DNA of 64,000 bases from Ceratodon purpureus. Lineage: Eukaryota > Streptophyta > Bryopsida > Pseudoditrichales > Ditrichaceae. The stretch is from the NCBI GenBank assembly GCA_014871385.1, contig CM026427.1:18584048-18648047 (forward strand), written 5' to 3'. The position numbers and the translations under genes were made by a program. The notes beneath the pieces were generated by a model. The model worked only from the letters and a program-made list of their open reading frames with translations. It was not told where the DNA came from and did not search any database. Positions within the stretch are counted from its first letter, which is position 1; every line of letters starts with the position of its first letter. Positions 12,126 through 23,519 of the stretch are shown in pieces.

Positions 12126-14390
12126 CTTTGATTTCATTGAATTTTGCCTTTTTACAAATCTTTGGCATTGGAGCAAATATTCTATTAATGATTTGAATTA
12201 AATAGCAGAAAATAAAAGTGAGTGTCCCCTTTTAAAAATTTGGGTCCTCTATCTAGTTTCTAAATATGTAACTATGGAATATGAGACTAGTGATAATAGC
12301 ATATGTAATGTTTTTAAACATATAATTGTTTTTAATTTAAAACTTTCAAACATGCAACTAATTGTCCTTTTATATATTGCAAGAACATTAAGTAGGGATT
12401 TTGGTCAAAAACAACTTTGAAATACCGGGGGGAAAAGCACTAGGATGTGGGACTTTAGATTTTTTTTCTAAAAGCCCTACAGTTCAACCCAAGCACAAAT
12501 TTGGGGTGAATGCAATATATTTGTCAGTGATAATCACTTCAAGAATTGAAAAGACTTATCGAATTCTGTATTAAAGTTTATAAAAAAAAATTCAGTGCAA
12601 CAGTAAAACTTTCCCCCCCCACTCCATTGAAGCTTGGCTCCGTCCTCACCCAGCATCCTAATGCAATTGAGTGGCTTCTGGTGAAGTACCATTTGAGAAA
12701 TCTTGGTTTAGGGTCCTCTGGCTAATGCTTGTGATGCGGCCTTCGCGTAGTGAACTCGTTTTGGAAATAGTCATTGCAAATATTTTTGTTTGAATTCTTA
12801 GGATTTCCTGATGTATTTTTTTAATAGATAAAAGAATGCATATTTGTGCACCCTTTGCTCCCTTCTTCCAATGGACATGCCCGTTCAATATAAGTTTTAG
12901 AATGACTCGTTCAATATAAATTTATCCAATTATCATGATAAATATGTTTGATTTTTCGCTTTTTGTTGATCTATTTTTTTAAATAGATAAAAAAGAAAAA
13001 ATTGTGTTTAAATTTTTAAGTCGTGGATTGAGAAAGACCATGGGGATTTGAATGCCAAGTTACAGTTGAACGGCATAGCCACGGTTATGAGTTGGCTAAA
13101 TTCTTCCACTATACTAACACCCAGACAAACCATGCTCATTTGTACTATAGATTCAGGAGTATGACTTGCTGTCTGGTCTTCAATGATGAACTTAGATGCT
13201 GAATTTAGATCATGCTGAACTTAGATGCTGAACAGTAAGTTGGCCCATGAGAACATAGAAAGTGAGCCAGTAGCTTGCAATGGGCCTAGGTTTAGCATTG
13301 TGAATAGTGCACGTTGTTGAGGAGCTTTCTCGATAAGGCTGAAACCACTCCTCAAAAAACGCGGTAATTAAGGCAAGAGAGAAGAAGTTTCAATCAATTT
13401 CGTTGCATTTTGCAAATTGATTTGTGCCTAGATAAAAAATAAAAAAAAAATAAAAAAAATAAAAAAAAAATAAAAAAACACTAATTTTTGTAAAAAAACC
13501 AAAAAAAAATAAAAATTAACGAACACAACTCAAAGACAAGACACTGCTCTATGAAACCCTTCCAAATAAAAAACTCATTATTTACCCTAAACCACCGACC
13601 TCCATGAGTCCACAATTCCATGAAACCATGTAATATTTAAAGTCATTTTTTAAGTTTCACGATTTTAATAATCAAAAACAATTATAGATGAATGCATGTA
13701 CGAAATGGAATGTGCGAAAATATAAGCTGAAAACTTATGAAATCAACGTCGAATTCAAACTTGGTGATCCAAAGATCAAAGGCGAAATCAAACATCCCTA
13801 CAAGTTTGAGACCAAGACCGACAGACTCGACCATGACGGTCTTCTCCTCCCCAAGCATGAGCTAAGTGATGTTCAAGCTACTTCGAAGATAAAGGAATGC
13901 AGTCTTTAGGTCTCTGGAAACTAACTTTCTGCTTGATGTCAGTCTAGATTTAGTTGCCTTCCAATATGAATTTTCATGTCCGTGAGTTCTAATACATTCT
14001 CCACACTTAGTATTCTTTTGCAAGGGAGCAAACAAAGCGCGTATCAGCTCAAGGGATTCCTCAGTGTCAGCAAGAGAACATAATTTTCTGTGCACCATGA
14101 TGCACATCAACATTTAAAACGTATATTGTATGAAATGGAACATCCATAATATTTTTTAAAATTAAACCATCACATAGACACGCCTTCGTGTAAAAATATG
14201 GTTTGCATGTTTTAAAGTCCGTGGCACCCACGTTTCATGCTAGATTGCCTGCGCAATTAGTTGTGTATGGAGACAAATTATTGTTTAGGTTAAAAAAACC
14301 TCTCTTCTTGCCAAAAATGCAATGTGTCCCTTCACTCTCAAATTTTTGTTATTTTGCTACGACGCCAAATAGTGTCGAAGTTTAATGAAC
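12126..14390. other. No gene seen; low-complexity A tracts
   Basis: AT-rich. A-rich runs of the form AAAAAATAAAAA occupy about 13430-13520. A 73-codon plus frame at 13688-13909 (KLGDPKIKGEIKHPYKFETK) is lysine-rich and might be an exon of the decayed BTB gene downstream, but no family was recognised. Confidence 0.4.
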
Positions 14391-14439
14391 GATTAAATCA
14401 ATTTTGTGGCTCGAAGAGAGTTTGGATCCTACACGTGGA

Positions 14440-14640
14440 GCGGCACTGCAATGCACTTGTTCTATTCAAGATGTTCAAGGAGGGCCTTGATGCCAACATC
14501 ATAATCTGAGCACAAGGGGGCTCAGTGAAAGCACACCGAAGTGTGCACTCGGCTATGTCCGCAGTCTTTAATGCTATGTTCCAACACGACCTGAAAGAGC
14601 TACATATCCACAACAGGGAATTCAAATGTCCAACTAGGTT
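14440..14640 (+). pseudogene. BTB/POZ domain fragment
   Basis: Reading forward from about 14466 gives MFKEGLDANIII, a stop, AQGGSVKAHRSVHSAMS, then AVFNAMFQHDLKELHIHN. This is the start of a plant BTB domain of the 'D..I....G...AHR.VL...S.VF..MF.HDLKE' type, close to Arabidopsis At1g21780. The TGA at 14507-14509 interrupts it, and the sequence loses resemblance after about 14640. It differs in sequence from the intact BTB gene at 7494-8810, so it is not a simple copy of that gene. Confidence 0.65.
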
Positions 14641-16167
14641 GACAATGACCTGTCCTTTTTTTTTTAATCACACTTAATCACTTATTTGGTGCCTCGAGGC
14701 CACCAGAAGCAACCAATTCTGGAAAATAAGATCTAGTGGTGCATATTTTTGAATAATGCTAGTAATTTACAAGCAAACAATCTCCACAGAGCCTCCTACT
14801 AGACCATGCGTGGTAGATCATGTAAAACTAGTTACCTAGGCCCTTCAAAAACACACTAGATACATCATGAATGCTAATATAACTATGGCGACGAAAGGAC
14901 GTACACACCCACTGCTCATTGGAAGAGGTGTGTACATCGATGCATTCAGCTCAAAGTCTGATAAACATGTACTCATTCGGCAGATCCTTCAACACCAAAT
15001 CCGTTTGCGTATTCTCAATACGTGCCATGTAGAGGTTTTTAATCTAAAACCAAAATATATATATTCAATGCAAATTAGATTTAGCACAATATTTGAGAGT
15101 CTTACGTATTCATGCATATTTACGTGTATTCTTGGGTATAATTTTACGATATGAGCCCTAAACCTTGGTGCACGCATGTTTTTTATTTTTAATTTTTAAT
15201 TTTTAATTTTTAATTTTTTAAAAAAATCATAGTAAAATTTTAAGTAAAAATAAGAATAAAAATAAAAATAAAATACCATCTCCACCTCCGCCTCCGCCTC
15301 TTCTCCGTGGGGGTACATCTGTAGTGCTCCACGAGTTTGGTAGTGGATGATAGTGATTGTGAGTGGTCAAGGAATTACAATTTGTTTAAGTAGTTCGCTT
15401 TCTCTTTTCTGACTAGAATCAGCCAAGTTTTACAGTAGAATTTGGTTTTGCAAAGTGTTGTTTTACATGTTCAATTCCCCGAACCATTTTGGAGATAAAA
15501 TACCCTCATTTGTGCATATATGATGGGGACCCCTGTAGACATGATGAACTGCAATGCATGGGAGAGAGCACTCGCAACCAACATTGTGGATGCAACTATA
15601 CATTGGTAAACCAATAAACTTTAAAATTAACACTTCATTAATTTATTCCAATAAACTTTAAAATCAACACATCATTAATTCATCCAAAAATTTCTGTAAA
15701 AACGTGTTCTATTTTATAACAATGTTGACGTTAATTTTTATTTTATTTTTTATTTAAAAAATATAAAAAAAATCAGAATTTGAGCGCAATGTAATTTTAT
15801 AAGATTCGATATCATGCATCCGATTTAGAAGTGCACGAGGAGAAGATGCACTATTTTATTTATGTTTTTTAATTCATGTAAATTTATACAAATGCCTTTT
15901 GTTTGGCAAGGAGACCAATGCATAATGCACAAGTCTTTGCAAAAACTGACTTACCCTGCTCCATGATGAATTCCATTCAAAACTATATTACAAACTAATC
16001 ATGGCATCTTACCCAGTGTCAAAAAATTTAAATGATTTATGTACAAGAAATAAGATCCAAACTGTAGTCTATAGTAGGCCCCACGGCACATGCACTGCTA
16101 CCTGATCCGCCTCCACTGCTGCGACTTCCCATGCACACGCAGCTCCACCTTCTAATATCACATTGTA
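14641..16167. other. No gene seen
   Basis: AT-rich, with a TTTTTAA-type simple repeat at 15181-15222 and AATAAAAATAAAA at 15245-15275. Frames near 14867-15177 on both strands are unconvincing. Confidence 0.5.
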
Positions 16168-16258
16168 CATGTTAACTGCTTAGTGACTTTTACATCCCTT
16201 CGGAAATTTATTGTAACTGGTCATGGATGTACATGGGGGTGTTAAACTGTGATTGCAA
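16168..16258 (+). repeat. Short repeat shared with 6055-6135
   Basis: Second copy of the block described at 6055. Here it is followed by unrelated sequence and then, from about 16460, by an R1 copy. Confidence 0.7.
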
Positions 16259-16459
16259 GTCTTAGCATAGACCTTCCCTTCTTGCTGTTGTCTGAATGGC
16301 GATGGGTGAGTGCATGGTGACTGCTGCCCACCCCACACCGAGGCTGTCTTTTCGGAGTGCGTCGCTTAGGGTGCGTGGGTCCATGTGTAGGCCTTATCAG
16401 CCAGTATTTAGGCCACCTGGTCACTGCGTGTAACAGATTTGCAGTGACGGAAACTGCGT

Positions 16460-16950
16460 CAGAGATGAAAATTTGATCCCAACTGCCACAGTAAAGCTGG
16501 AACCATAGAACTCACTGCTTTTTTATTTTTTATTTTTTATTTTTATATATTGAATAATTTAATAAAATAATTTAATGATCAATTTTATAATGAAAATATT
16601 TATAAATTTACGTTTAGAAATTTAACTATTACATTCGTGATTTTCTAAAAATAAAAAATTAATTTGATTGATTGGGTCAAGTGATTACTTAATGATAAAT
16701 GATTTTCTGTAAATGGCTTTTTGCATCCTTATTCTTTGATTTTGATCATGTTGAGTTTTACATATTTTTAATATTATTTGGATGATAAGATAGGGGCTAT
16801 AAAACCCAAAATTCAATGAGATCAACCCTAGCTATCCCTGCTATCGTTGTTTTGAGTGAACCCTAAAATTACTTAACGGGCAACGGGTCCTACCGGACCC
16901 GTTGCCCTTATTCAAACCCTTCTCGCTCCGCTCGATGGGTTTGAAAGGGC
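16460..16950 (+). repeat. Dispersed repeat R1, copy 2
   Basis: Aligns with 405-880, with an AT-rich insertion near 16510-16600. The last ~220 bp is repeated in tandem at 16975-17190. Confidence 0.7.
16878..16945. repeat. Double hairpin in R1 copy 2
   Basis: GGGCAACGGGTCC (16878-16890) pairs perfectly with 16895-16907 around the loop TACC. TTCAAACCC (16911-16919) pairs with GGGTTTGAA (16937-16945). Compared with copy 1, a G:C pair in the first stem has become A:T on both arms. Confidence 0.8.
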
Positions 16951-16974
16951 TTTATATTTTTGCATCATAATTTT

Positions 16975-17190
16975 TTGATTTTGATAAGTTTGAGATTTAT
17001 TTATTTTCAACATTATTTGCATGATAAAATAAGGGCTATAAAACCCAAAATTCAATGAAATCAACCCTTGCTATCCCCCTATTGTTGTTTTATGTGAACC
17101 CTAAAATTACTTGACGGGCAACGGGTCCTACCGGACCCGTTGCTCTTATTCAAAGCCTTCTCGCTCCGCTCCATGGGTTTGAAAAGCCTA
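16975..17190 (+). repeat. R1 tandem partial copy 3
   Basis: Tandem duplicate of the 3' part of copy 2; equivalent hairpins are 238 bp apart. The first stem is 17116-17128 against 17133-17145 with one mismatch near its base, and the second hairpin has one changed base (AAAGCC). Confidence 0.7.
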
Positions 17191-17897
17191 GTATTGCTTA
17201 GATATTTCTTATGTGAAATATATTTTTTATTTATAAAATTTAATTTAATTAATTAATTTATTTATTTTCCTGAATTTTTCCTCAAAGGAACGGTTACAGT
17301 CACAATTTTCGAACTGTATATTTCATTGAAGCCAACATGAATTTTCGTTTTCATCCCCTTCTCCCACATGACCAGTGACTTCTCGCATTTTGATTCTGTC
17401 AGTGGACAGGGCTATGTGCACTCGGAGTGACGCACTCCGAAACGCTGTCCTCCCCCACAATCATGAGACCGTCCCGTCGAGATATGAATTCCACTTACTC
17501 TAGCCACTTCCAGTTGTCTGATCAGCGGACTGACAATTATGAACAATACAATTCAACATCCATGTAGCAATTCAGAAGTGACTACCTGTATCATAGGAAA
17601 AATCTCCGTACTAATTAGAGGATCGAGGTAATGATTACTCATGCACTACCTCTCTTGTTTGCGGTGACAACTCTAGATGGTCGGATCCGCCACAATCGAA
17701 GATCAAGTCGGATGTGAACTTACTACATCGGTTATGCATCACTGTACTTCATGGCCACTTCGTCTCTCTCCAATCTTCCATATAACAAACCAGTTTCCCT
17801 TTCCTTTGTCCATTCGCAGATCTTTCAATTGGCGACACCCTGCTCATCAATTTCCCGTGTGCCCTTGTTGTTACGCCGGGCCCCTGCGGCGAGGAAA
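17191..17897. other. Upstream region of family copy A
   Basis: No separate gene was seen. The frame of copy A is open upstream to an ATG at 17751, which would add 49 residues, but that extension is not conserved in copy B. Confidence 0.4.
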
Positions 17898-19755
17898 ATG
17901 CCGGACGTTCGCATGCTCCTTGTGGAGCCCGGGAGCCTAGAATGGTTCGTTCGTTACATGCGTTTACGTGACACCGGAGTGATCCCCACGGTAACTCCCA
18001 GCGAGTTTCTCCCGTCCGGACCCGCCATGGCTGCCTTCTGGGGCCCGAAATCTGCGAATGGATGGTATTTCCACGACCACGGGAACCCCCTCTACGAGAT
18101 TTATGCTCGTGAGCTGCTGATGCGTGTTCTGCAAACGCGTTGGCCCTTGACCGGCATAATGCCCGTCCATTTTGCCCGCGGCTTAATGGCAGAGGCCATG
18201 GGGGTTGATGTCAGCTGGGCACAGTTCGCCTACGGGCAGACTCACCCACATCAGTCTCCAACTAGCGAGGTCCGGATCCTTCCCCAATTCCGAACTCTCC
18301 CCGCACCTCTCCACCGACTGACAATTGTCCTTCCCGATCACCGCATTCAGGTACGTCCCCTGCTTAACTTCCCATCCCGAATTCCCACACGGGGTGGTGA
18401 ATTTGTTCGGACACATTTGTGAACTACCACCAATTTCACGTCGTTTATTGATTCTTTGCGCCCTCTGAACAACCGTATGACTGTAGTTAGTGATTGCTAA
18501 ACCTAATGATATATTGTAAGTCCTTTTGCTATTCCATGGTCTACAATGACTTGCCTTTGTACCTATGAATTTAGGTACTCTTGTGATGAACTCGTGTACA
18601 GTTTCAGACACGGGGAACACAATCCAGGTCAATGGTCGTCTGTCTAGAGAAGCTTTCACTGCATGCACAATGTTTTAAATGTCCGCATGCACACGCTAAG
18701 AAGTCAAGCCGGGTCCCTTGTTCCACAGACGTCGAATCGGAGGTGTTCCTAGAATAGTGCCTCCTATCGTGGTTCCTCGATTCAATGTTCCCGGGCCCTG
18801 TTTCTGATGTTTGCCAACGAACTGAAAATGCTGGAATTCCTTTCATTCATGCATCTGATATGGATAGACTCGAGTAAGGACTTTGCATGTCCCGACACTG
18901 TATTCGTGAAATGGAAATTCGTCGAGGTCATGGCTAAGTGTGAAATGTTGGCATCATGTTCATTGTCTGTGTTGTGGTGTGAAGGGATTGCCGCATGCGC
19001 GAGATATGCCATTGCACTCAGGTGCCATAATGAGCCCGCCCCGCCTTCTGGGAGCTCCTTCGATGGCGAACCGTGGTACATCACCCCCGCATTCACCCGT
19101 GGAATCGGATCCCTACGACATAACAATCGCAGCTCCTGCTGAGAAGGGAGAGACCTCGACTTTGAACCCGCCGAGAGCGTTGCTAACCGGAGAATCACTT
19201 TCATCCATTGTCAACCTCGATGCCCCTGCTAAACTAGGTCTCCAGCAGATGCGGGCTGGATTCGCTGACGTGGTGTGTAAGCAGCAGATCCCCCTCAAAG
19301 AAGCACTTCACACCGCATCACTTTCCACAGTCGAGAAGAAACAGAGGCTGTACACAGAAAAATACCGCGCACAGATGGTGAACAAGAAACTAACCGAGAA
19401 GAGAGACAGCCATCGCCGAACTGTTCGGAAGTATGATCGCGCACGTGAAGCCTCGCTAGCGGCTCGGGTCGAAAATACATCAGAGAATTCACCACATCAT
19501 GGGGCCGTCCAGAGCTCTTTCATCGTTACTGGCGAGTGATCAGTTGTCAATTCCTGGGCAGCGGTTCTAGCGGCATCGGCGGCGGACCTTTCAAGCTGCG
19601 ACGAATTCAAAGCTGAGCGACAGACCGCCGCAATCACCCGCATGTGCGACGACCTGCGTGCCGCAGAGGCAGAAGCAATCAACACTCAATCTCAAATCAA
19701 GGAGGACTTGGCTCACATTCAAGCAGTTTCTGATCTCCTGGAGGACCTCGAATGA
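17898..19755 (+). pseudogene. Orphan coiled-coil family, copy A (in-frame TGA)
   Basis: First of three related genes here (others at 27540-29131 and 51694-53166). Exon 1, 17898-18350, encodes 151 residues starting MPDVRMLLVEPG, with RYMRLRDTGVIPTVTPSEFL, AFWGP, FHDHGNPLYE, HFARGLMAEAMG, WAQFAY and RILPQF. It ends at a donor CAG|GTACGT in phase 0. Exon 2 starts at 18985 after a GAAG acceptor with GLPHARDMPL. It continues through a Pro/Ser linker into a basic coiled coil (KKQRLYTEKYRAQM, HRRTVRKYDRAREASLAARV). A TGA at 19537-19539 stops it after 335 residues. Sequence beyond that stop, in the same frame to 19755, still aligns with copy B to its end (EDLAHIQAVSDLLEDLE). Exon junctions and phases match copy B exactly. 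The function is unknown. Confidence 0.7.
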
Positions 19756-20525
19756 GCAGTCACCACGCATGTCTGTAAAAAATTGCTTACAGGTTTTGCT
19801 CCTGTAAATATGCGGCATACATGGACGGTTACAGTTCGAATTCACTATCAATGGCAAGCAGGGGGTGATTAGATCGCAATTCGTAGTGACGTGGTTTGCA
19901 TATTAGCGTACTGCAAATCTTGATCAGATCTTATAAATGAAGGGGGGTAGAGACACATGAAGAAGAAACAGCATTCCATCAGAACCGATCCCTTTTTTTT
20001 TTTTTTTTTTCCTTGGCACCGCCTTCAACTCTTCGAAACCCGAACTTACATTATCAGATCAGTGATCCCTTTTTTTCAAAATGCTGTCTGTTTTAGTGAA
20101 CTTCATTCAACGTTAGTGCGAACACAGCCGTCCTTGTTATGTGCTTTGGTCTAGTGAGGTGCGTCCCGGTGCCATTTGCACCTTATCCAATGTAAGCAGC
20201 GACTCAAGATTCATTTACCCGATTCACCGGGCGGAGTAAAGAGCTTGCTGTCAAAATCCTATATGTAAAATCGAAATCGCTACCGCAGATTCCCGGGACG
20301 AAAAGAAGCACTCCATATAAATAAAAACCTCACGAGACAACAGAGTTGACTGGTAACTCCAAGGACGTGTCAGGGTTTACATGGGCAACTCTAAATAAGT
20401 TTTAAGGCCAGCAACTGCCCAATTTCATGTTGCCCAACCCACATGATCTGAAAATTTATTTTTAATAAATCAAAATATTAAAGAAATAGTATGGAAGAAA
20501 CATGTATTTACATAAATTATATTAA
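19756..20525. other. No gene seen
   Basis: Contains a 20-base T tract at about 19991-20010 and moderately AT-rich sequence without recognisable features. Confidence 0.5.
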
Positions 20526-20527
20526 TA

Positions 20528-21008
20528 CAGTCAAACCTCGACAAGTGTTACCTCGATAAGTGTTAAAACTCTATATGGGTTATGGAGATTTTTGTTCCCT
20601 TAAATTTAAGACTAGTAAGTGTTATGTGTTAAGTGTTATGTAATGTTATGCTCCTAATTTTACCTCGATAAGTGATAAGTGTCTAAAAAGGGACTTTTGT
20701 AAGAACCATAGTTTCAAGAGAGATAACTTTGAGGTCAAGCAATAGTTTATAGTTTCCATTTTAGAAACAAATTGATTGGTACATGCATTATTAAGATCAT
20801 AGAGTAAAAGATCATATATTTTAGATTCAGAAAGGAAAATATAAAGGAAAATATAAAGTAAAATATAAAGTAAAAGATAAGTCCATAAATAAAACATAAG
20901 TTTATAAAGTAAAACATAAGTTTATAAAGTAAAACATAAGTGTTACTATTCCCCAAGTGATAGCAAAAAGTATGCTCCCAACCGTTAACTCTTATCAAGG
21001 TTTGACTG
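20528..21008. mobile_element. Pogo/Emigrant-like MITE, copy 1
   Basis: A 481-bp element with ~25-bp inverted ends. The left end begins CAGTCAAACCTCGACAAGTG; the right end, read on the other strand, begins CAGTCAAACCTTGATAAG. It is flanked by TA on both sides (20526-20527 and 21009-21010), the expected Tc1/mariner target duplication. The CAGT.AAACCT start is like the Emigrant/Lemi1 pogo-type MITEs of plants. There is no transposase frame. The interior has short repeats AGTAAAACATAAGTTTATAA. Confidence 0.85.
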
Positions 21009-21010
21009 TA

Positions 21011-22012
21011 TTATGAATTCAGATTCTCAATTCTCAGTTCAACAATTAAGGATTCTCAAGCCGTTGCCCTGGGGTGCTGGAGTGAATGGCCTCGGATGCC
21101 AGAGTGAGTGACCTCGGGTGCCTAGCCCAGTGACCTGGGGTGCCGGAGCCAGTGACCTAGGGTGCCCGAGCCTGTGAGCTGGTGTGCCAAGGACTATTAT
21201 GAATTCAGATTCTCAATTCTCAATTCAACGACTAAGGATTCTCAAGCCACTGACCTGGGGTGCCCGAGTGAGTGACCGGGGGTGCCCAGCCCAGTGACCT
21301 TGGGTGCCCGAGCCAATGACTTGGGGTGCCCAGCCCAGTGATCTTGGGTGCCTGAGCAAGTGACCTGGGTGCCCGATCCAGTGACCTGGGGTGCCGAAGC
21401 TAGTGACCTGGGGTGCGGGAGTGTGTGACCTCGGGTGCCCAATCCGGTGACCTTGGGTGCCAAAGTCATTTGAATTGAGAATTATGAATTCAGATACTCA
21501 ATTCTAAATTCAACAACTAAGGATTCTCAATCCAGTGACCTGGGGTGCTCGAGCCAGTGACCTGGGGTGCCTGAGCCAGTGATTTAGGGTGCCCAATCCT
21601 GTGACCTGGGGTGCCGAAGCTAGTGTCCTGGAGTGTAGGAGCCTATGACCTGGGGTGCCGGAGCCTGTGACCTCAGGTGCCAAAGTCATTTGAATTGAGA
21701 ACTATTTTGAATTCTGATTCTCAATTCTCAATTCAACAACTAAGGATTCTCAAGCCATGACCTGGGATGCCCGAGCCAGTGACCTGGGGTGCCCGAGCCA
21801 GTGACCAAGGGTGCTTGAGCCAAGGACCCGGGGCGCCTGAGCCAGTGACCTCGGGTGACCAATCCAGTGATTTGAGGTGCATAATCCAGTGACCTGGGGT
21901 GCCCGAGCCACTGACCAGAGGTGCCAAAGCTAGTGAGCTGGGGTGCGGGAGCCCGTGACATGGGGTGCCCAATCCGGTGACCTGGGGTGCCAAAGTCATT
22001 TGAATTGAGGAC
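21011..22012. repeat. GTGACCTGGGGTGCC minisatellite with linkers
   Basis: Dozens of degenerate ~22-bp units built on GTGACCTGGGGTGCC plus a variable CGAGCCA or CAATCC tail. They are broken into blocks by a ~55-bp AT-rich linker, ATGAATTCAGATTCTCAATT with ACTAAGGATTCTCAA, which occurs near 21013, 21195, 21485 and 21710. Both strands stay open over long stretches because of the unit structure; these frames are not genes. Confidence 0.85.
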
Positions 22013-22014
22013 TA

Positions 22015-22504
22015 CAGTCAAACCTCGACAAGTGTTACCTCGATAAGTGTTAAAACTCTATATGGGTTATGGAGATTTTTGCTCCCTCAAAATTAAGACT
22101 AGTAAGTGTTATGTGTTAAGTGTTAAATAATGTTATGCTCCTAATTTTACCTCGATAAGTGATAAGTGTCTTTAAAGGGACCTAGGTAAGAACCATAGTT
22201 TGAAGGGAGATAACTTTGAGGTCAAGCAATAGTTTATAGTTTCCATTTTAGAAACAAATTGATTGGTACATGCATTATTAAGATCATAGAGTAAAGGATC
22301 GTACATTTTAAGTTCATAAAGTAAAAGATAAAGTAAAATATAAAGTAAAAAATAAGTCCATAAAGTAAAACATAAGTTTATAAAGTAGAACATAAGTTTA
22401 TAAAGTAAAACATAAGTTTATAAAGTAAAACATAAGTGTTACTATTCCCCAAGTGATAGCAAAAAGTATGCTCCCAACCGTTAACACTTATCAAGGTTTG
22501 ACTG
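22015..22504. mobile_element. Pogo/Emigrant-like MITE, copy 2
   Basis: A 490-bp element, nearly identical to 20528-21008 and in the same orientation, with the same inverted ends and TA on each side (22013-22014 and 22505-22506). It differs mainly in the number of internal AAAGTAAAACATAAGTTT units. Confidence 0.85.
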
Positions 22505-22629
22505 TAATAGATTAATTTCAAAGAAATTGCGCCATTTGTTCATTATTAATTTCATATTGTCAATAGGATCACTTTTATATCACCATAATTGGTATTGCAA
22601 AAGGTATTGCAAAATATACACACAATTCT

Positions 22630-22884
22630 ACTCAAATTTAGCTGCTCAAATCCCGGGTCATGTCGCACCTCACACTCTTCGGTGGCCAGGGCTACTACAC
22701 TGACTATTGCCTTATGCACGCCAGGAAGTTCGTTAAGTGCAGATTCTATCGAGTTTGAGTACGACGTGCAAGTCATGCCCCCGATGCGAAAGCGGCTGAT
22801 GGTCCTGCTTGGCTGACTGGCATCGTCTATGATTGCCTCTGCCTGAAACCGGGCATCCTCAGTCGCCTCTCGGATGTTTTCTTC
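22630..22884 (-). pseudogene. Copper P-type ATPase, HMA-domain fragment
   Basis: Reading from 22884 down gives EENIREATEDARFQAEAIID, then RFRIGGMTCTSYSNSIESAL, then NELPGVHKAIVSVVALATEE and CEVRHDP. This spans the end of one heavy-metal-associated (HMA) domain and most of the next, as in plant Cu-ATPases of the HMA5/RAN1 type, which normally pump Cu(I). The metal-binding GMTCxxC motif has its second cysteine replaced by tyrosine (CTSY), so the site cannot bind copper in the usual way. An acceptor (ATTCAG) precedes the exon. No further HMA, transmembrane or ATPase exons were found nearby, so this is a one-exon remnant. Confidence 0.75.
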
Positions 22885-22889
22885 CTGAA

Positions 22890-23500
22890 TTGTGCAGCAT
22901 ACTGAAATTTGCGTTAGACTTGAAATTTACACCTTGCTATGGCACAACGATTTATCGCTTGCTTAGGCAGCGAATCTGATATACCTTTTAGCTTCCAGTA
23001 CCCCTTTGCCGAAATGTTTTTGCTCATTGCGCCCTGGGGATTGGGGAAACTTGGCAATGGCGTCGACTCCCGGAAACTTGGCCAAGTTTAGGATTTGTTG
23101 CTTGGAAGTGGTGGGAATGGGACTTGCTATGGTTTTGTGTGGTGAATTGTAGGGGTGGTGATCGTTTGCTGCAGGTGCGGGTATTGCTGTAATTGGGAGT
23201 GGGGGTTGCAGAGGCTGCCGGGGCCGCATTACATTGGCTTATCGCCTACATTGATGCCGGTGCGGTTACGGAATCGGAAGAAGGGGAATCGGGATCCTCA
23301 GAGACTGCCCCTTTTCTGCAAGTGTTCGTTCTTCCTCTCTGTTCTGATGATTGCAATTGGATTAGATTGTGCAATTGGATTGGATAGAGCTCAATGGAGT
23401 TCTTTCCTGAGGAGGTTGCCCTCGTAATCCTATTAATGATTACCATGTACGCGCTTGCAGCTCAATATAATCTTTCATTACCAGAACCAGAGTTGCAAGA
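22890..23500. other. Unassigned
   Basis: A Pro-rich 88-codon minus frame (22963-23229) and overlapping plus frames are present, but none shows a domain. It may hold leftover introns of the flanking fragments. Confidence 0.35.
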
Positions 23501-23519
23501 GAGGAATCTCTGTAAAAAT

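Noticed and set aside
16850-17110. Telomeric repeats (AACCCTAAA)
   Set aside because: Single isolated heptamers within R1, not tandem arrays.
19537-19539. TGA as selenocysteine in family copy A
   Set aside because: Copy B lacks any residue at this position, land plants lack selenocysteine insertion, and no SECIS-like element was noted.
21061-22000. CRISPR-like alternation of repeats and spacers
   Set aside because: Units vary in length and sequence, the 'spacers' are the same linker each time, and the genome is eukaryotic with no cas genes.
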